From Ferrovum sp. PN-J185 (GTDB lineage: Bacteria; Pseudomonadota; Gammaproteobacteria; Burkholderiales; Ferrovaceae): 64,000 nt of DNA. Positions 1 to 9,490 of the stretch are shown here, one piece after another. Positions within the stretch are counted from its first letter, which is position 1, and each line of letters opens with the position of its first letter. The stretch is from NCBI RefSeq assembly GCF_001581925.1, contig NZ_LQZA01000001.1, forward strand, positions 496,001 to 560,000, in the 5' to 3' direction. The position numbers and the translations under genes are program-made. The notes below the pieces were generated by a model. That model worked only from the letters and a program-made list of their open reading frames with translations, was not told where the DNA came from and did no database searches.

Positions 1-68
1 GCAATGGCCTCAGCTTGCTTTTTGGTATGCCCATAACCGCTGTGATAAACCACGACCACTTTTGACAT
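1..68 (-). CDS. Flavodoxin-family (WrbA-like) protein, N-terminal part only
   Basis: The gene runs off the left edge, so only about 22 codons are visible. The start is ATG at 68, preceded by a good ribosome site (AAGGAGT). The visible protein opens with a short hydrophobic beta strand followed by YHSGYGHT, the FMN phosphate-binding loop of flavodoxin-like NAD(P)H:quinone oxidoreductases and FMN reductases. Exact enzyme and substrate cannot be told from this fragment. A palindromic operator-like site lies 46 bases upstream and recurs before the yceI-like gene, which suggests joint control. Confidence 0.6.
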   Translation of the reverse strand, partial: MSKVVVVYHSGYGHTKKQAEAI

Positions 69-97
69 GAATTGACTCCTTGTAGTTAATTGGTTTC

Positions 98-130
98 TGT
101 ACGTACTAATATAGTACGTATACGTACAAA
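98..130. promoter_or_regulatory. Operator-like palindrome upstream of the flavodoxin-family gene
   Basis: A perfect 14-base palindrome, GTACGTATACGTAC, lies at 114-127, and a half copy, GTACGTAC, at 99-106. The 19-base stretch 112-130 recurs with one mismatch at 20948-20966, upstream of the YceI gene, in the same orientation relative to the downstream gene. This is seen directly. That it binds a repressor, for example an HxlR, MarR or TetR type redox regulator, is inference. Confidence 0.6.
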
Positions 131-244
131 ATGCAAGAGTGTAAGTTATTCTTTTAACAATAAAAAAGAGGGGTAAACGGCGATAAGAACAGCTACAGAA
201 GCAGGATATTCCGCTTCTGTAGAGTTGAGGTTTCTAATGAATGG

Positions 245-1300
245 TTACTTGTTGAGGGTTTTCAGATCAATGACAAAACGATACTTCACATCACTTTTTA
301 GCATTCTCTCATAGGCGTGGTTGATGTCTTGCATACTAATGACTTCAACATCTGAGGTAATGTTATGTTTACCACAAAAGTCTAGTAATTCCTGTGTTTC
401 TTTAATACCACCGATCAGTGATCCGGCTATAGATTTGCGGCCCATAATAAGAGGTACGGAGTTAACCATAGGATCAAGATCACCCAGGTAGCCAACCAAC
501 ACCAGTGTTCCATTGATAGTAAGGGTAGGAACGTAAGGGTTTAAATCATGGGCGTAGGGAACAGTATCGATAATGAGGTCAAATTTGTTTTTAACGCCAT
601 TCATCGCATTTTCTTCAGTGGAGAGAATAATATGATCAACACCTAAACGTTTCGCATCCGCCTCTTTATTAGCTGACCTGGTAAATAAGCTCACTTCAGC
701 ACCTAATGCTTTAGCAAGTTTTATGGCCATATGACCAAGTCCACCTAAACCTACAACAGCCACTTTACTGTTGGGCCCAACTTGCCAATGACGCAATGGA
801 GACCAGGTTGTAATACCTGCACATAATAATGGTGCTGCCCCTTCTAGGTTAAGGGTTTCTGGTACTTTAACGACAAATTTGTGGGATACAACGATGTGGT
901 TGGAATAGCCACCATAAGTTGGTAGTTGATCATGACGATCGACATCGTTATAGGTAAGAGTTGGAAATTCATCACAATATTGCTCATGGCCCTCATGGCA
1001 TGGATGACAATGTTGGCAGGAATCTACCATGCAACCTACACCTACTTGATCACCAACTTTAAAGTTGGTTACTTTATTTCCTACAAAGCTGATACGACCA
1101 ATAATTTCGTGACCGGGAACCATTGGGTATTTACTATTTTGCCAATCGTTGCGGGCTTGGTGAAGATCTGAATGACAGACACCACAGTATTCAATATCAA
1201 TAATTACGTCAGTATCACGAGGGTCACGTCGTTCAAAATGAAAAGGAGATAAGTCCTCAGTGGGTGAGTGAGCGGCGTAACCGAAGGATTTAATAGTCAT
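245..1300 (-). CDS. Zinc-dependent NAD(P) alcohol dehydrogenase (YahK/CAD-like)
   Basis: A medium-chain dehydrogenase/reductase of 351 residues, the usual length. It should interconvert aldehydes and primary alcohols with NAD(P)H in the cytosol. The catalytic zinc ligands are in CGVCHSD (near residue 40) and GHE (near 63); the structural zinc site is a four-cysteine lobe around residues 93-109; the Rossmann motif GLGGLG is near residue 184. ATG at 1300 has AGGAG eight bases upstream. It stands alone between the flavodoxin-family gene and the TerY-P cluster. Physiological substrate is unknown; cinnamyl-alcohol-dehydrogenase-like enzymes are broad and often serve in aldehyde detoxification. Confidence 0.88.
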   Translation of the reverse strand: MTIKSFGYAAHSPTEDLSPFHFERRDPRDTDVIIDIEYCGVCHSDLHQARNDWQNSKYPMVPGHEIIGRISFVGNKVTNFKVGDQVGVGCMVDSCQHCHPCHEGHEQYCDEFPTLTYNDVDRHDQLPTYGGYSNHIVVSHKFVVKVPETLNLEGAAPLLCAGITTWSPLRHWQVGPNSKVAVVGLGGLGHMAIKLAKALGAEVSLFTRSANKEADAKRLGVDHIILSTEENAMNGVKNKFDLIIDTVPYAHDLNPYVPTLTINGTLVLVGYLGDLDPMVNSVPLIMGRKSIAGSLIGGIKETQELLDFCGKHNITSDVEVISMQDINHAYERMLKSDVKYRFVIDLKTLNK

Positions 1301-1409
1301 ATTAAAGTACTCCTGAGTGATAAAAAAGATTGTTCGTTACCTTACTAATTCTTTTAGAATTTGTCTAGTGTTAAAATGTATCTTTTTTTTATGAAATTAA
1401 ATCAATAGG

Positions 1410-1937
1410 TTAAGGAGTGTTTTTTTGAAATAATTGCTTTATTAAATCAAAAATATTTTTGAAAATATGTAACCAGATAAAGTTAATACGTACCAATATC
1501 AAGACAAGTAGGTTCATATAACAACTTTCTTTAAAATCAATCCATACTGAGTCGTTAAATTTTAAAAACATATAGGCATTTAAAATACCCAGGAAAACAT
1601 ATAATAAAATCAATACTTGATTAAGATAGAACCATTCACTATTGGCCATTGGAAAATAGGGACCAATAATCCATTTGGCTGGATACCCCCAACCAACTCT
1701 GGGAAAAACCACTAACACCACTGCTAGTGTCCAATAAAACAAACTGGGTTTGAAGTGATTAAAAGTAATCGAACGGGTAGCCAGATCTTGATGAAAAACA
1801 AACCATAAAGTCACTAAGCCGAAACATATAAAAACAAACAGTAAACCCCAAGCAGAGCCATCAATTCTATGTCGGGGGCGCCATAATACGGCCACAATCA
1901 GAGATAAAAGAACGATAACAAGAGAAGTTAAACTCAT
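1410..1937 (-). CDS. Membrane protein of unknown function, last gene of TerY-P cluster
   Basis: I do not recognise this family. The 175-residue protein has about four to five hydrophobic helices and no signal peptide or catalytic motif that I can see. Its ATG shares bases with the kinase stop codon (TAATG at 1939-1935), so it is translationally coupled to the kinase. A longer start at TTG 1952 is possible but less likely. It could be the membrane target or anchor of the kinase/phosphatase module; that is inference from position only. Confidence 0.6.
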   Translation of the reverse strand: MSLTSLVIVLLSLIVAVLWRPRHRIDGSAWGLLFVFICFGLVTLWFVFHQDLATRSITFNHFKPSLFYWTLAVVLVVFPRVGWGYPAKWIIGPYFPMANSEWFYLNQVLILLYVFLGILNAYMFLKFNDSVWIDFKESCYMNLLVLILVRINFIWLHIFKNIFDLIKQLFQKNTP

Positions 1938-3238
1938 TATTTTAACCACCAATAAGTAATAAGTAGACCTATCACCCAGATAATTTCAGTAGCTAGCGCA
2001 TTAGCGGTTGCGGTGGTCAAAGGGACATTGGGGCCATTTAAGTTAATATTGCCGCTGTAGTTAATTGTGGGTCCTTGATATTGTGCTAATGCAGCCTGAA
2101 AAGGATTAGCATGAGTACGGTTAATGGTTTTATGTACATGACGAATGGTGCGTTGTGGTACGGCTTTTAACTTGGCTTTTAAGCGTGTTTTATTGCGATG
2201 ATGGTGATGTAAAATTTGATCACGCATACATGTGGGACATGATTTCTCTACAAATTTAATATGTCCATTGACACATACATCCATTTGTCCTGAACTTTTA
2301 TTGGCGTACTGAGCAGTAACCATTGCCCATTCATAGGCTCCTGGTCTACCCCCTGGCACCCAGCCAAAAGCTCGGTCAAACAAAGTTCTGATATCATCAG
2401 GGAAAGTCTCATGAATACTTGCTGGCACAGGTCGAATTCCGGCATGAGGTTTCATGCCATAGGCGTAAAGAGTATGTTGAATTCGATTCGCGAGTTCAGT
2501 GGGATATTTCATTTTGGTATCTGACACCCCCACAAAAGGATGTATCCCATAATTCAGTAATCTAAAAATAATTGTTGCTAGCGCAAAGGCATCTTGATTG
2601 TGTGGGCGATTGACTACGTTATTATGAAATTCTGGAGCCAAATACTCTGGTGTAACCTGTGGTGCATCTGATTGGAAATCATCGGCATAAATACAAAAAC
2701 CATCACAGTCAAGAATTGATATCAATAACTCATTTTTATATACCTTGATATTCATTGGTTTTAAATCAACGACAGCAATTTTTTTATTGTGTAAGGTATT
2801 AATAATTGAGGATAAGTTATAGGCCACTGCCATTAACTTACCAAAATCAACACTGATGCCTGCTTGTTCTGCTTGACGTCTAGTTAATAAATAATCTAAT
2901 TCAATGGTTCGTTCAAAATCGATTTTCTCCATCGCAAATCCGACAAAGAACGATCCTTTATATACCTCGGCAACGGGCCAGGCTAATTGAACCACATGCT
3001 GGATAGACTGAGGGAGGGTAGGTAACTCGGGTTTATTACGAACCATCCAATGAATTTTTTGTGCATACTGTTTAAGTTGTTCTGGTTTGGTTTCAGCATG
3101 ATAAACTTTTGCAACCAAGTGTGGATGGTTTGTTATATTAAAAATTTCACCGGCACCGCCAGATTTCCCAATGGAGTTGAGTTGTGTTTTTTCAGTTTTG
3201 CCATCTGGCCACACTAACTTATAAGAAGGAGAAAACAT
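1937..3238 (-). CDS. Ser/Thr protein kinase with zinc-ribbon tail (TerY-P triad kinase)
   Basis: The kinase domain fills about residues 10-300: a glycine-rich loop (GKSGGAG), an ATP-binding lysine in VAKVYH, a catalytic loop VDLKPMNIK instead of the usual HRDLKxxN, and LDCDGF in place of DFG. A paired CxxC-type zinc ribbon (around residues 325-340), a basic region and a C-terminal membrane helix follow. These features, and neighbours encoding a PP2C phosphatase and a vWA protein, match the TerY-P triad described in tellurite-resistance-associated systems. The start is taken at ATG 3238; a TTG at 3265 would overlap the phosphatase gene. The target is unknown. Confidence 0.8.
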   Translation of the reverse strand: MFSPSYKLVWPDGKTEKTQLNSIGKSGGAGEIFNITNHPHLVAKVYHAETKPEQLKQYAQKIHWMVRNKPELPTLPQSIQHVVQLAWPVAEVYKGSFFVGFAMEKIDFERTIELDYLLTRRQAEQAGISVDFGKLMAVAYNLSSIINTLHNKKIAVVDLKPMNIKVYKNELLISILDCDGFCIYADDFQSDAPQVTPEYLAPEFHNNVVNRPHNQDAFALATIIFRLLNYGIHPFVGVSDTKMKYPTELANRIQHTLYAYGMKPHAGIRPVPASIHETFPDDIRTLFDRAFGWVPGGRPGAYEWAMVTAQYANKSSGQMDVCVNGHIKFVEKSCPTCMRDQILHHHHRNKTRLKAKLKAVPQRTIRHVHKTINRTHANPFQAALAQYQGPTINYSGNINLNGPNVPLTTATANALATEIIWVIGLLITYWWLK

Positions 3239-3257
3239 ACACTCGCTATAGCGCAGG

Positions 3258-4004
3258 CTATTCAATTAACGTAGCAAGAAAGAGTGTTTTATCATCACTC
3301 GTGATAGCAGTCGTTTTTGGGCTTTCTAATAGATTGAGTAGGGCGGCACTACCTGCTGATTCATCAACTTGCTTTAAATAATTCAGTACTGGGTTAATAA
3401 ACGCAGGGAAAAAACCTGTGCGCTGTTTATCAATAGCAAAAGTGGCTGCACCATCACTCATTAAGCCCCAGTATGTTCCTTTCTGAGGGCTCGGTAATAG
3501 GGTTAGACGCAAATGAGCTTGCCAATCATCCCCTGTCACAAAAAAAGTTTCTGATGCGTATTCACCATTTTCCGGTAAAGAAACAATGGCCGGTTGGTTA
3601 TCTGCTTGATATACACCGAATCCATCACCAATATGAAAGAAACATCCTCCCTCAGTACTCATTAAGCATCCCACTACTGTGGCAGCGTAATCACGAAGAG
3701 TGTGGTCAGGATTGAGTGTGGCGATTAATTCTTCACGTACCTCGGCGATACAGCTTTCAATGACAGGCGTCAGCTCTTCACTGGTATAGGGCCCAATACT
3801 TACTCGACTAATCAATTTTTTTGTAATATGTTCAGCAAAAAAAGCTGCCCCCTGATCACTTAAACTGGCTGAACCTGCGCCATCACACACTACCGCACAA
3901 AGTAATTGATTGTGGGTTTGGTAATAAACGTAGTCCTGGCAAGGTATGTTTTGATCAATATGGTGGCCACCTCTGGCTGAGCCTTGAAATACTCTCCAAT
4001 TCAT
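3258..4004 (-). CDS. PP2C-family protein phosphatase (TerY-P triad)
   Basis: A 248-residue PP2C-like phosphatase. The N-terminal half carries CDGAGSA, the metal-binding Asp-Gly motif of PPM phosphatases, preceded by an invariant-type GxxH stretch (ARGGHHIDQN), and a second metal Asp occurs in LMSDGA near residue 180. It should remove phosphate from Ser/Thr residues set by the neighbouring kinase. It lies 25 bases downstream of the vWA gene and 19 bases upstream of the kinase start, so the three are one transcription unit. Confidence 0.85.
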   Translation of the reverse strand: MNWRVFQGSARGGHHIDQNIPCQDYVYYQTHNQLLCAVVCDGAGSASLSDQGAAFFAEHITKKLISRVSIGPYTSEELTPVIESCIAEVREELIATLNPDHTLRDYAATVVGCLMSTEGGCFFHIGDGFGVYQADNQPAIVSLPENGEYASETFFVTGDDWQAHLRLTLLPSPQKGTYWGLMSDGAATFAIDKQRTGFFPAFINPVLNYLKQVDESAGSAALLNLLESPKTTAITSDDKTLFLATLIE

Positions 4005-4029
4005 AAATTCATGTCTTTTTAGCTGATTA

Positions 4030-4704
4030 TTAGGTCGAAATTTGTGCCCAGCTGTCTACCGGATTAAGTTGTACTGTGGTCCCAGTTTGTGCTCTTGATA
4101 CAGCCTGAATACTGCGACTTAGCCATACAAAGAGTTCTTTGAATTTCAAACCGTCAAGACTTAAAGCGCCTTTATTACTAAATTGTCCTAATATGTCTTT
4201 ATTGGCACTTGCTCCAATTCCAATCGACATAATATTAACTTTGTGAGCATTTTCAGCATTTTTACATGCGGCTGCGATCCCTTGCCAATCATCTGTCGGC
4301 TCTCCATCAGATAGAAGCATGAGAATAGGACGCTTGTAGGGAACACCTGCATTCCGCATTTCATTTTTTTGTGTTTCAATTTCATCTAAAGCCAAACGCA
4401 TAGCAGCGCCTATTGGGGTGAGCCCACCTGCGTAAAGATTGGGTGGGGTGAAATCCATCGCGTCAGTCCATTCACCCATAATTTCCACATTATTGTCACC
4501 GCCAAAGGCAATAACTAAAATACGTCCACAACGAGCGGTGATAGGATCATCTTTTAACTCTTGAGAGAGCGTTTTAAGTCCGTCATTCATGAGCCCAATT
4601 TTGTTCTCATCATTCATACTGCCAGAGCAATCTAATACGAGTACTAAGGGAGCCCGTTCTTCACTGTTATCAATAAGCGCCACGTCTGGGATAATTTGGC
4701 TCAT
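4030..4704 (-). CDS. TerY-like von Willebrand A domain protein
   Basis: A single cytosolic vWA domain of 224 residues with a clear MIDAS metal site: DCSGSM (residues 25-30), the threonine in GGLTPIG (near 95), and the aspartate in LLSDGEPTD (near 130). The length fits TerY rather than a larger vWA protein. In TerY-P triads this protein partners a PP2C phosphatase and a kinase encoded beside it, as seen here, and is thought to scaffold metal-linked stress signalling. No terB, terC, terD or terE genes are visible in this window. It is the first gene of the four-gene unit. Confidence 0.85.
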   Translation of the reverse strand: MSQIIPDVALIDNSEERAPLVLVLDCSGSMNDENKIGLMNDGLKTLSQELKDDPITARCGRILVIAFGGDNNVEIMGEWTDAMDFTPPNLYAGGLTPIGAAMRLALDEIETQKNEMRNAGVPYKRPILMLLSDGEPTDDWQGIAAACKNAENAHKVNIMSIGIGASANKDILGQFSNKGALSLDGLKFKELFVWLSRSIQAVSRAQTGTTVQLNPVDSWAQIST

Positions 4705-4805
4705 GATTCGTCCTTCAAAAAATTAGTTATAAAATTAAAATAAATAGTGTACTCGTAACCTGGTATTTTGTGGAGACAGTTTATTCGGAGGTTTGTTCCT
4801 AGAGC

Positions 4806-5579
4806 CTATGGATATTGGTAAATTAGACTAAGGTTAATGTAGCGTACACTGCCTGCGTCAACTAAAGGGCTTTGAGTGACTAGACTCGTCATACGTCTAT
4901 TTTCAACTGAACCAAATAGTGCCCAATGGCTATTAAAGCTATAGCCACCCATCAACCCAAAGGAATTAAATAGTAAACCACTTCCTGGTGTGTAATTGCT
5001 GAGCCCACTTTGATTTGCCAAAGTAGTATTGACGCCATAAAAATCTTGGTTATAGGTATGGTTGGCCCATGTGCTTTGACTGTATAAAGCAAGTCCTAAG
5101 TGATGATAATCAAGAATGCCAGCAGTGAGCCTGGCATCGATTAATGCACCACTTACGGGACCCATACGTTGACGATCGCGGAGTAATAAATTAATTGGCA
5201 TAGGGCCCCATTGGGTATCCCACTCAATATGGCCACCGACTGAAGCGCTAGGGGCAATACCTGGTATTTGGTGTTGTTGTAACAGATTAGACTGATAAGT
5301 AAGGCGACCAGGTTCATAGGCTAATTGTGCACCAATAAATAAACCGGGTAATAACTCTTGGCGTAAGCCTCCTTCTAATATTTCTTGTGTGTCACGAATA
5401 AACCAATGCTGACCAAAATAACGTATAAGAGGAACAGGATAAGCCACCTCATTGCGTGATCCATCGTAGGCTGGTTGAACTTCTATGCCGCCACCAATTA
5501 GAGGATTATTGGTGAGTTCAGCAAAAGAATGCATAGAAATACTTAACAAGATAAAAAATAAAACAACCAATTGAATCAA
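4806..5579 (-). CDS. MipA/OmpV family outer-membrane protein
   Basis: A 257-residue protein with a signal peptide (hydrophobic core at residues 3-20, cut near SFA) and alternating beta strands ending in an aromatic-rich C-terminus (IYQYP), as expected for an outer-membrane barrel. The opening NPLIGGGIEVQPAYDGSRN and the phrase PLIRYFGQHWFI match the MipA/OmpV family (MltA-interacting scaffold or osmoregulated porin). Length is typical. It stands alone between the TerY cluster and a divergent gene. Function within the family is uncertain. Confidence 0.82.
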   Translation of the reverse strand: MIQLVVLFFILLSISMHSFAELTNNPLIGGGIEVQPAYDGSRNEVAYPVPLIRYFGQHWFIRDTQEILEGGLRQELLPGLFIGAQLAYEPGRLTYQSNLLQQHQIPGIAPSASVGGHIEWDTQWGPMPINLLLRDRQRMGPVSGALIDARLTAGILDYHHLGLALYSQSTWANHTYNQDFYGVNTTLANQSGLSNYTPGSGLLFNSFGLMGGYSFNSHWALFGSVENRRMTSLVTQSPLVDAGSVRYINLSLIYQYP

Positions 5580-5653
5580 GAGTGTTCACCTTTCTTTAGT
5601 CAATATATTATCACCACGTATAATACCTTTTATTACACAAATAGATAGATATT

Positions 5654-6382
5654 ATGACCTACAGCGTTGATATTCGAGAGAGTATGGGAATTAGAACCCT
5701 TCATTTTGGTTCAGACTGGATTCAGGGGGCAATGAAAGTATCAAAACCTTATCAGTTGGTACTGGACTACACCAAAGAGATGATGCTCTCACTGATTTTG
5801 CGTGATGAGGGTATGCCTCAACAGATTTTACTGATTGGACTTGGTAGTGCCTCACTCGCAAAATTTTTATATAAATATGCTCAATCAAGTCATATTCACA
5901 TTGTGGAAATCGATGAAAGGGTTATTCACTGCGCTAGACAGTTTTTTAAATGTCCTGATAATAGCGATAACTTTGAGGTACATTGTGCAGATGGTTTTGA
6001 TTGGCTTAAGCAGAGTAAACAGCAATTTGATTTAATAGTGGTTGATGGCTTTGATGCCAATGCGCAAGCAGGACGCCTTGATAGTATTGAGTTTTATCAA
6101 CTCTGCCAGTCGCATTTAACGGCAACGGGGATTGTGACAATTAATTTATTTAATTACCGTTTGCGCTTTCAACGCAGTCTTCGATACTTAGAACAGGTTT
6201 TTGGTCAGCAGTTTGGCTATCTTCCCTCAGGCGATGAAGGTAATACTATTGCTTTTGCAGGAGTGGATTTGTCACTTAATACGCCAAATTGGCAAGAATT
6301 AAGAACGCGTGCCCAACAATTACATGCTAGTACAGGTCTTAATCTAACCAAGTTAATTACTCGTTGGCAAAAAAGCTTTTAA
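5654..6382 (+). CDS. Spermidine-synthase-like (SpeE-fold) protein
   Basis: A 242-residue Rossmann protein. The AdoMet or decarboxylated-AdoMet binding loop is LLIGLGSASL (around 58-67), followed by the acidic ribose-binding IVEID (near 83) and LIVVDGFDAN (near 126), the position of the aspartates used by spermidine synthases. It is shorter than SpeE and lacks the full N-terminal beta domain, so polyamine synthesis is not assured; family members are often annotated simply as fused or truncated spermidine synthases. An MFS gene follows 55 bases downstream. Confidence 0.7.
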   Translation: MTYSVDIRESMGIRTLHFGSDWIQGAMKVSKPYQLVLDYTKEMMLSLILRDEGMPQQILLIGLGSASLAKFLYKYAQSSHIHIVEIDERVIHCARQFFKCPDNSDNFEVHCADGFDWLKQSKQQFDLIVVDGFDANAQAGRLDSIEFYQLCQSHLTATGIVTINLFNYRLRFQRSLRYLEQVFGQQFGYLPSGDEGNTIAFAGVDLSLNTPNWQELRTRAQQLHASTGLNLTKLITRWQKSF

Positions 6383-6437
6383 CAACCGCTGATAAAAGTG
6401 TATATTATTCAATTAATTTGGAACCTTACTAAAAAAT

Positions 6438-7652
6438 ATGTCGCTGAATAAGAATAAAACTGCTCTTCATTCGCAGGCTGTCGTGTGGCTCTCCATTGCT
6501 GCATTTTCAAGTGCCGCAGCTAACCGGATTTGCGATCCTATGTTACCAAGCCTAGTTAACCATTTTCACGTTACTGCCAAAGAGGCTTCTTTAGTTATTT
6601 CATTGTTTTCTGTGGCCTATGGGTTTTGTCAGATTATCTATGGCCCATTGGGAGACCGAGTTGGTAAGTATCGCTTAATTGGCATAATGACTCTATTGAG
6701 TACCATTGGTAGTCTTGGTGCTGCTATAACTGACACCATGAATGGCTTGTATCTTTTTCGTTTGCTGGCAGGTGCCACAGCGGCGGGCATCATTCCCTTA
6801 TCAATGGCATGGATTGGGGATACCATTGCCTATGAAGATCGGCAGGCTACCTTAGCGCGTTTTTTAGCAGGTCAAGTGTTGGGGGTAATTGGCGGACAAT
6901 TTATTGGTGGCTTGTTTACTGATCAATTAGGTTACCAATACGCCTTTTACTTCATGGCTTTATGTTATCTCAGTATTGGTATTGGCGTATATTGGCAATC
7001 GGTTAGTAACGCGACGACTCACCATACACCTCAACATCATTCTGCTCATTTAGGGATCATCAAACAAACTGGTATGGTACTAACAACGCCGTGGGCCAGG
7101 GTGGTGTTATTTACGGTATTTACTGAAGGAGTACTTGTCTTTGGCCCCTTGGCTTTCATTCCCTCTTATCTTCACCACGAAGCGGGATTATCGCTGACTC
7201 AAGGTGGCATGGTCATGATGAGTTTTGGTGTCGGAGGCTTTTCTTATACTTTTTTTGCGCGTTATTTTGTTGGCTTATTAGGTGAGGTGGGTTTGTCTTT
7301 CGTTGGTGGTGGGTTGTTGGGTCTTGGCTGGTTATTGTTGGCTATCGTATCTGGTTGGTGGATTGCTATACCATCGAGTTATTTACTGGGTATGGGTTAT
7401 TATATGATTCACAACACCATGCAAACTAATGCTACACAGATGACGCCTAAAGTGAGAGGGACAGCGGTGTCTTTATTTGCCTCTTTATTCTTTTTAGGAC
7501 AGTCTTTAGGGGTTATTTTATCTGCACAATGGTTGGCTCATTGGCATGAAAACAGTTTATTTTTACTGGTGGCTGTGGCCATTCCACTATTGGGTTTTGT
7601 TTTCGGCTATTTAATCCAACAACATCAACGCGCTCTTAAAAAAATATCTTAG
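6438..7652 (+). CDS. MFS transporter (DHA1-like)
   Basis: A 404-residue polytopic protein with about 12 membrane helices. The loop between helices 2 and 3 has the MFS signature GPLGDRVGKYR (residues 72-82), and a second-half repeat is visible from about 210. The family exports drugs or small metabolites by proton antiport. It sits between the spermidine-synthase-like gene and the OsmC gene and is probably transcribed with them. Substrate cannot be predicted. Confidence 0.82.
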   Translation: MSLNKNKTALHSQAVVWLSIAAFSSAAANRICDPMLPSLVNHFHVTAKEASLVISLFSVAYGFCQIIYGPLGDRVGKYRLIGIMTLLSTIGSLGAAITDTMNGLYLFRLLAGATAAGIIPLSMAWIGDTIAYEDRQATLARFLAGQVLGVIGGQFIGGLFTDQLGYQYAFYFMALCYLSIGIGVYWQSVSNATTHHTPQHHSAHLGIIKQTGMVLTTPWARVVLFTVFTEGVLVFGPLAFIPSYLHHEAGLSLTQGGMVMMSFGVGGFSYTFFARYFVGLLGEVGLSFVGGGLLGLGWLLLAIVSGWWIAIPSSYLLGMGYYMIHNTMQTNATQMTPKVRGTAVSLFASLFFLGQSLGVILSAQWLAHWHENSLFLLVAVAIPLLGFVFGYLIQQHQRALKKIS

Positions 7653-7665
7653 TAGGAGGGATGCT

Positions 7666-8109
7666 ATGAGTGAAAAACTTCATGTATCACTAATTCAACA
7701 CAATCAATTTCAATTTGCAATTCATTTTGGTGACAATAAACCTGTTGTAGTAAGTGATGAAGACGCGCCATTAGGGCAGGGGATTGGTCCCACTCCTGGT
7801 CAATTGTTGTTGGCTGCTGTTGCAAATTGTATGGCTGACTCATTGCATTTTGCATTACATAAATTTAACAATCATGCTTCTCCTATAAAAGCCAATGCCA
7901 GTGGTGAAATAGGTCGTAATGCAGAAGGTCGATTACGTGTTGTTAAAATCAACATTGAATTAATATTAGGGAAAGCGGCTGACGAGATTAATCACTTAGA
8001 TCGCATACTTGATCAGTTTGAGGATTTCTGCACGGTTGGAAAAAGTGTGGCTCAGGGTATCCCGCTATTTTTATCTGTATCTGACAGCACAGGAAAAGTA
8101 CTGAAATAA
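7666..8109 (+). CDS. OsmC-family protein
   Basis: A 147-residue cytosolic protein of the OsmC/Ohr fold. The first redox cysteine is in LLLAAVANC (residues 46-54) at the start of the central helix and the second in DFCTVGKS (near 124), matching the peroxidatic and resolving cysteine pair. Members reduce organic hydroperoxides with lipoyl or thiol donors, though OsmC-like paralogues vary. ATG 7666 has an excellent ribosome site (TAGGAGG). It is the last gene before a terminator. Confidence 0.82.
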   Translation: MSEKLHVSLIQHNQFQFAIHFGDNKPVVVSDEDAPLGQGIGPTPGQLLLAAVANCMADSLHFALHKFNNHASPIKANASGEIGRNAEGRLRVVKINIELILGKAADEINHLDRILDQFEDFCTVGKSVAQGIPLFLSVSDSTGKVLK

Positions 8110-8125
8110 TACCGATAATCAGTTC

Positions 8126-8148
8126 ACTCCTGCTTAAGGAGTTTTTTT
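8126..8148 (+). terminator. Rho-independent terminator after osmC-like gene
   Basis: Stem ACTCCT (8126-8131) and AGGAGT (8137-8142) with loop GCTTA, running into seven T residues. It ends the unit from the spermidine-synthase-like gene to the OsmC gene. Confidence 0.8.
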
Positions 8149-8227
8149 ACACAGAAATGGCAACAGTGAAATAATTTCTTATAACCTGTTAAAATACTAT
8201 TTTTTTCGATATGTGTGGAGAGGCTCT

Positions 8228-9415
8228 ATGAAAAAGACTCTAATCGCTCTGGCAAGTGTGTTAGTAATGGGACAGGCTTTAGCACAAGATACGGTTACTT
8301 TGGGTGCATCAGTACAAGAAACCGGTGCGTTAGCTAATACAGGCCGTTACTATCGCGATGGTTACAATTTTGCTGTGGCCAAGATCAACGCCAAAGGAGG
8401 CGTTAAGATTGCCGGAAAAAGTTATCAATTAGCACTTAAAATCCTTGATAACCAATCGGATAGTAACTTAAGCGTTCGTCAGTACGTTCAGCTACTTAAC
8501 CAAGATAAAGTCAACTTTTTGCTAGGGCCCTTTGCTAGTAATTTTGCTTTGGCAGATTCGTCTGTGGCAGAGAAATTTCAAGTACCAATGATTCAAGGTG
8601 GTGGTGCTTCCGATCAAATTTTTAATCGAGGCTACAAATACATCTTTGGTACACTCCCGGTAGCTAGCCGTTACTTTGAAAGTACCGTTAGTATGATGAA
8701 AACTCTGGGCCCACAACCTAAGACCGTGGCTATTTTGTATGCTGATGATGCTTTTGATGTGTCCGTTGCTGAGGGTACACGTCAATGGGTGAAACAAGCT
8801 GGAATGAAAGTGGTACAAGATGAACGCTACAGTACCAATGCCAGCGACTTTTCAACTTTAATTTCCAAGCTACGCTCGACTAATCCTGATGCAGTATTAG
8901 TTGCAGGACATGAGACTGAAGTATTGAATTTTATACGTCAGGCCAAAAGTCTAAACTTTAATCCTAAGATGTACTCCTTTACTGTCGGTGTACCAACAGA
9001 AGATTTTCGTCACGCATTGGGTAAAGATGCCAATTATGCTTTCGGGATGACGTCCTGGGTGCCTTCACCACAAAACAAAGATGAGTATTTTGGTGATGCT
9101 AAAGTATTTGCCAGTGCCTATAAAGCTAAGTTTGGCTACGATCCTGATTACCATGCCGCTTCCGCGGTTGCCGATGTTGAAGCTTTTGCTAAAGCAATTG
9201 AGTTAGCTAACAGTATTGATCCTAAGAAGGTTCGTGATGCCATCACGCAACTTAACTTTAAATCATTGTATGGCACCGTAGCCTTTAATAAGGAAGGCCA
9301 AATTAGTTTGCCACAAACCGTCATTCAAGTTCAGCATGACGCAGTGGTGGATATTTATGGTCAGAGTTTAATCAACAAACCAATTTACCCAATGCCAAGT
9401 TGGGATAAACGTTAA
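8228..9415 (+). CDS. Branched-chain/amide amino-acid ABC transporter, periplasmic binding protein
   Basis: A 395-residue type I periplasmic binding protein (Leu/Ile/Val family). The start is ATG 8228, with GGAGAGG just upstream and a signal peptide of about 20 residues ending ALAQ; a GTG at 8213 would extend it without gain. The mature protein opens with [11 protein letters not shown], typical of LivK-like proteins. It heads a five-gene operon with two permeases and two ATPases. Ligand could be branched-chain or other hydrophobic amino acids; urea-type UrtA is less likely because no urease genes are near. Confidence 0.85.
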   Translation: MKKTLIALASVLVMGQALAQDTVTLGASVQETGALANTGRYYRDGYNFAVAKINAKGGVKIAGKSYQLALKILDNQSDSNLSVRQYVQLLNQDKVNFLLGPFASNFALADSSVAEKFQVPMIQGGGASDQIFNRGYKYIFGTLPVASRYFESTVSMMKTLGPQPKTVAILYADDAFDVSVAEGTRQWVKQAGMKVVQDERYSTNASDFSTLISKLRSTNPDAVLVAGHETEVLNFIRQAKSLNFNPKMYSFTVGVPTEDFRHALGKDANYAFGMTSWVPSPQNKDEYFGDAKVFASAYKAKFGYDPDYHAASAVADVEAFAKAIELANSIDPKKVRDAITQLNFKSLYGTVAFNKEGQISLPQTVIQVQHDAVVDIYGQSLINKPIYPMPSWDKR

Positions 9416-9433
9416 ACTTTATAATTGTAAAGT

Positions 9434-9469
9434 AACGGGAGTGCGTGGTTGGAAAAGCGCACTCCCGTT
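9434..9469 (+). terminator. Strong intra-operon stem-loop between binding protein and permease genes
   Basis: A perfect 12-base-pair stem (9434-9445 with 9458-9469) followed by TTTT lies between the binding-protein stop codon and the permease. Such hairpins act as partial terminators or 3' stabilisers that raise the binding protein over membrane components. Confidence 0.75.
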
Positions 9470-9490
9470 TTAGTTAATAAAGAATAAAAT

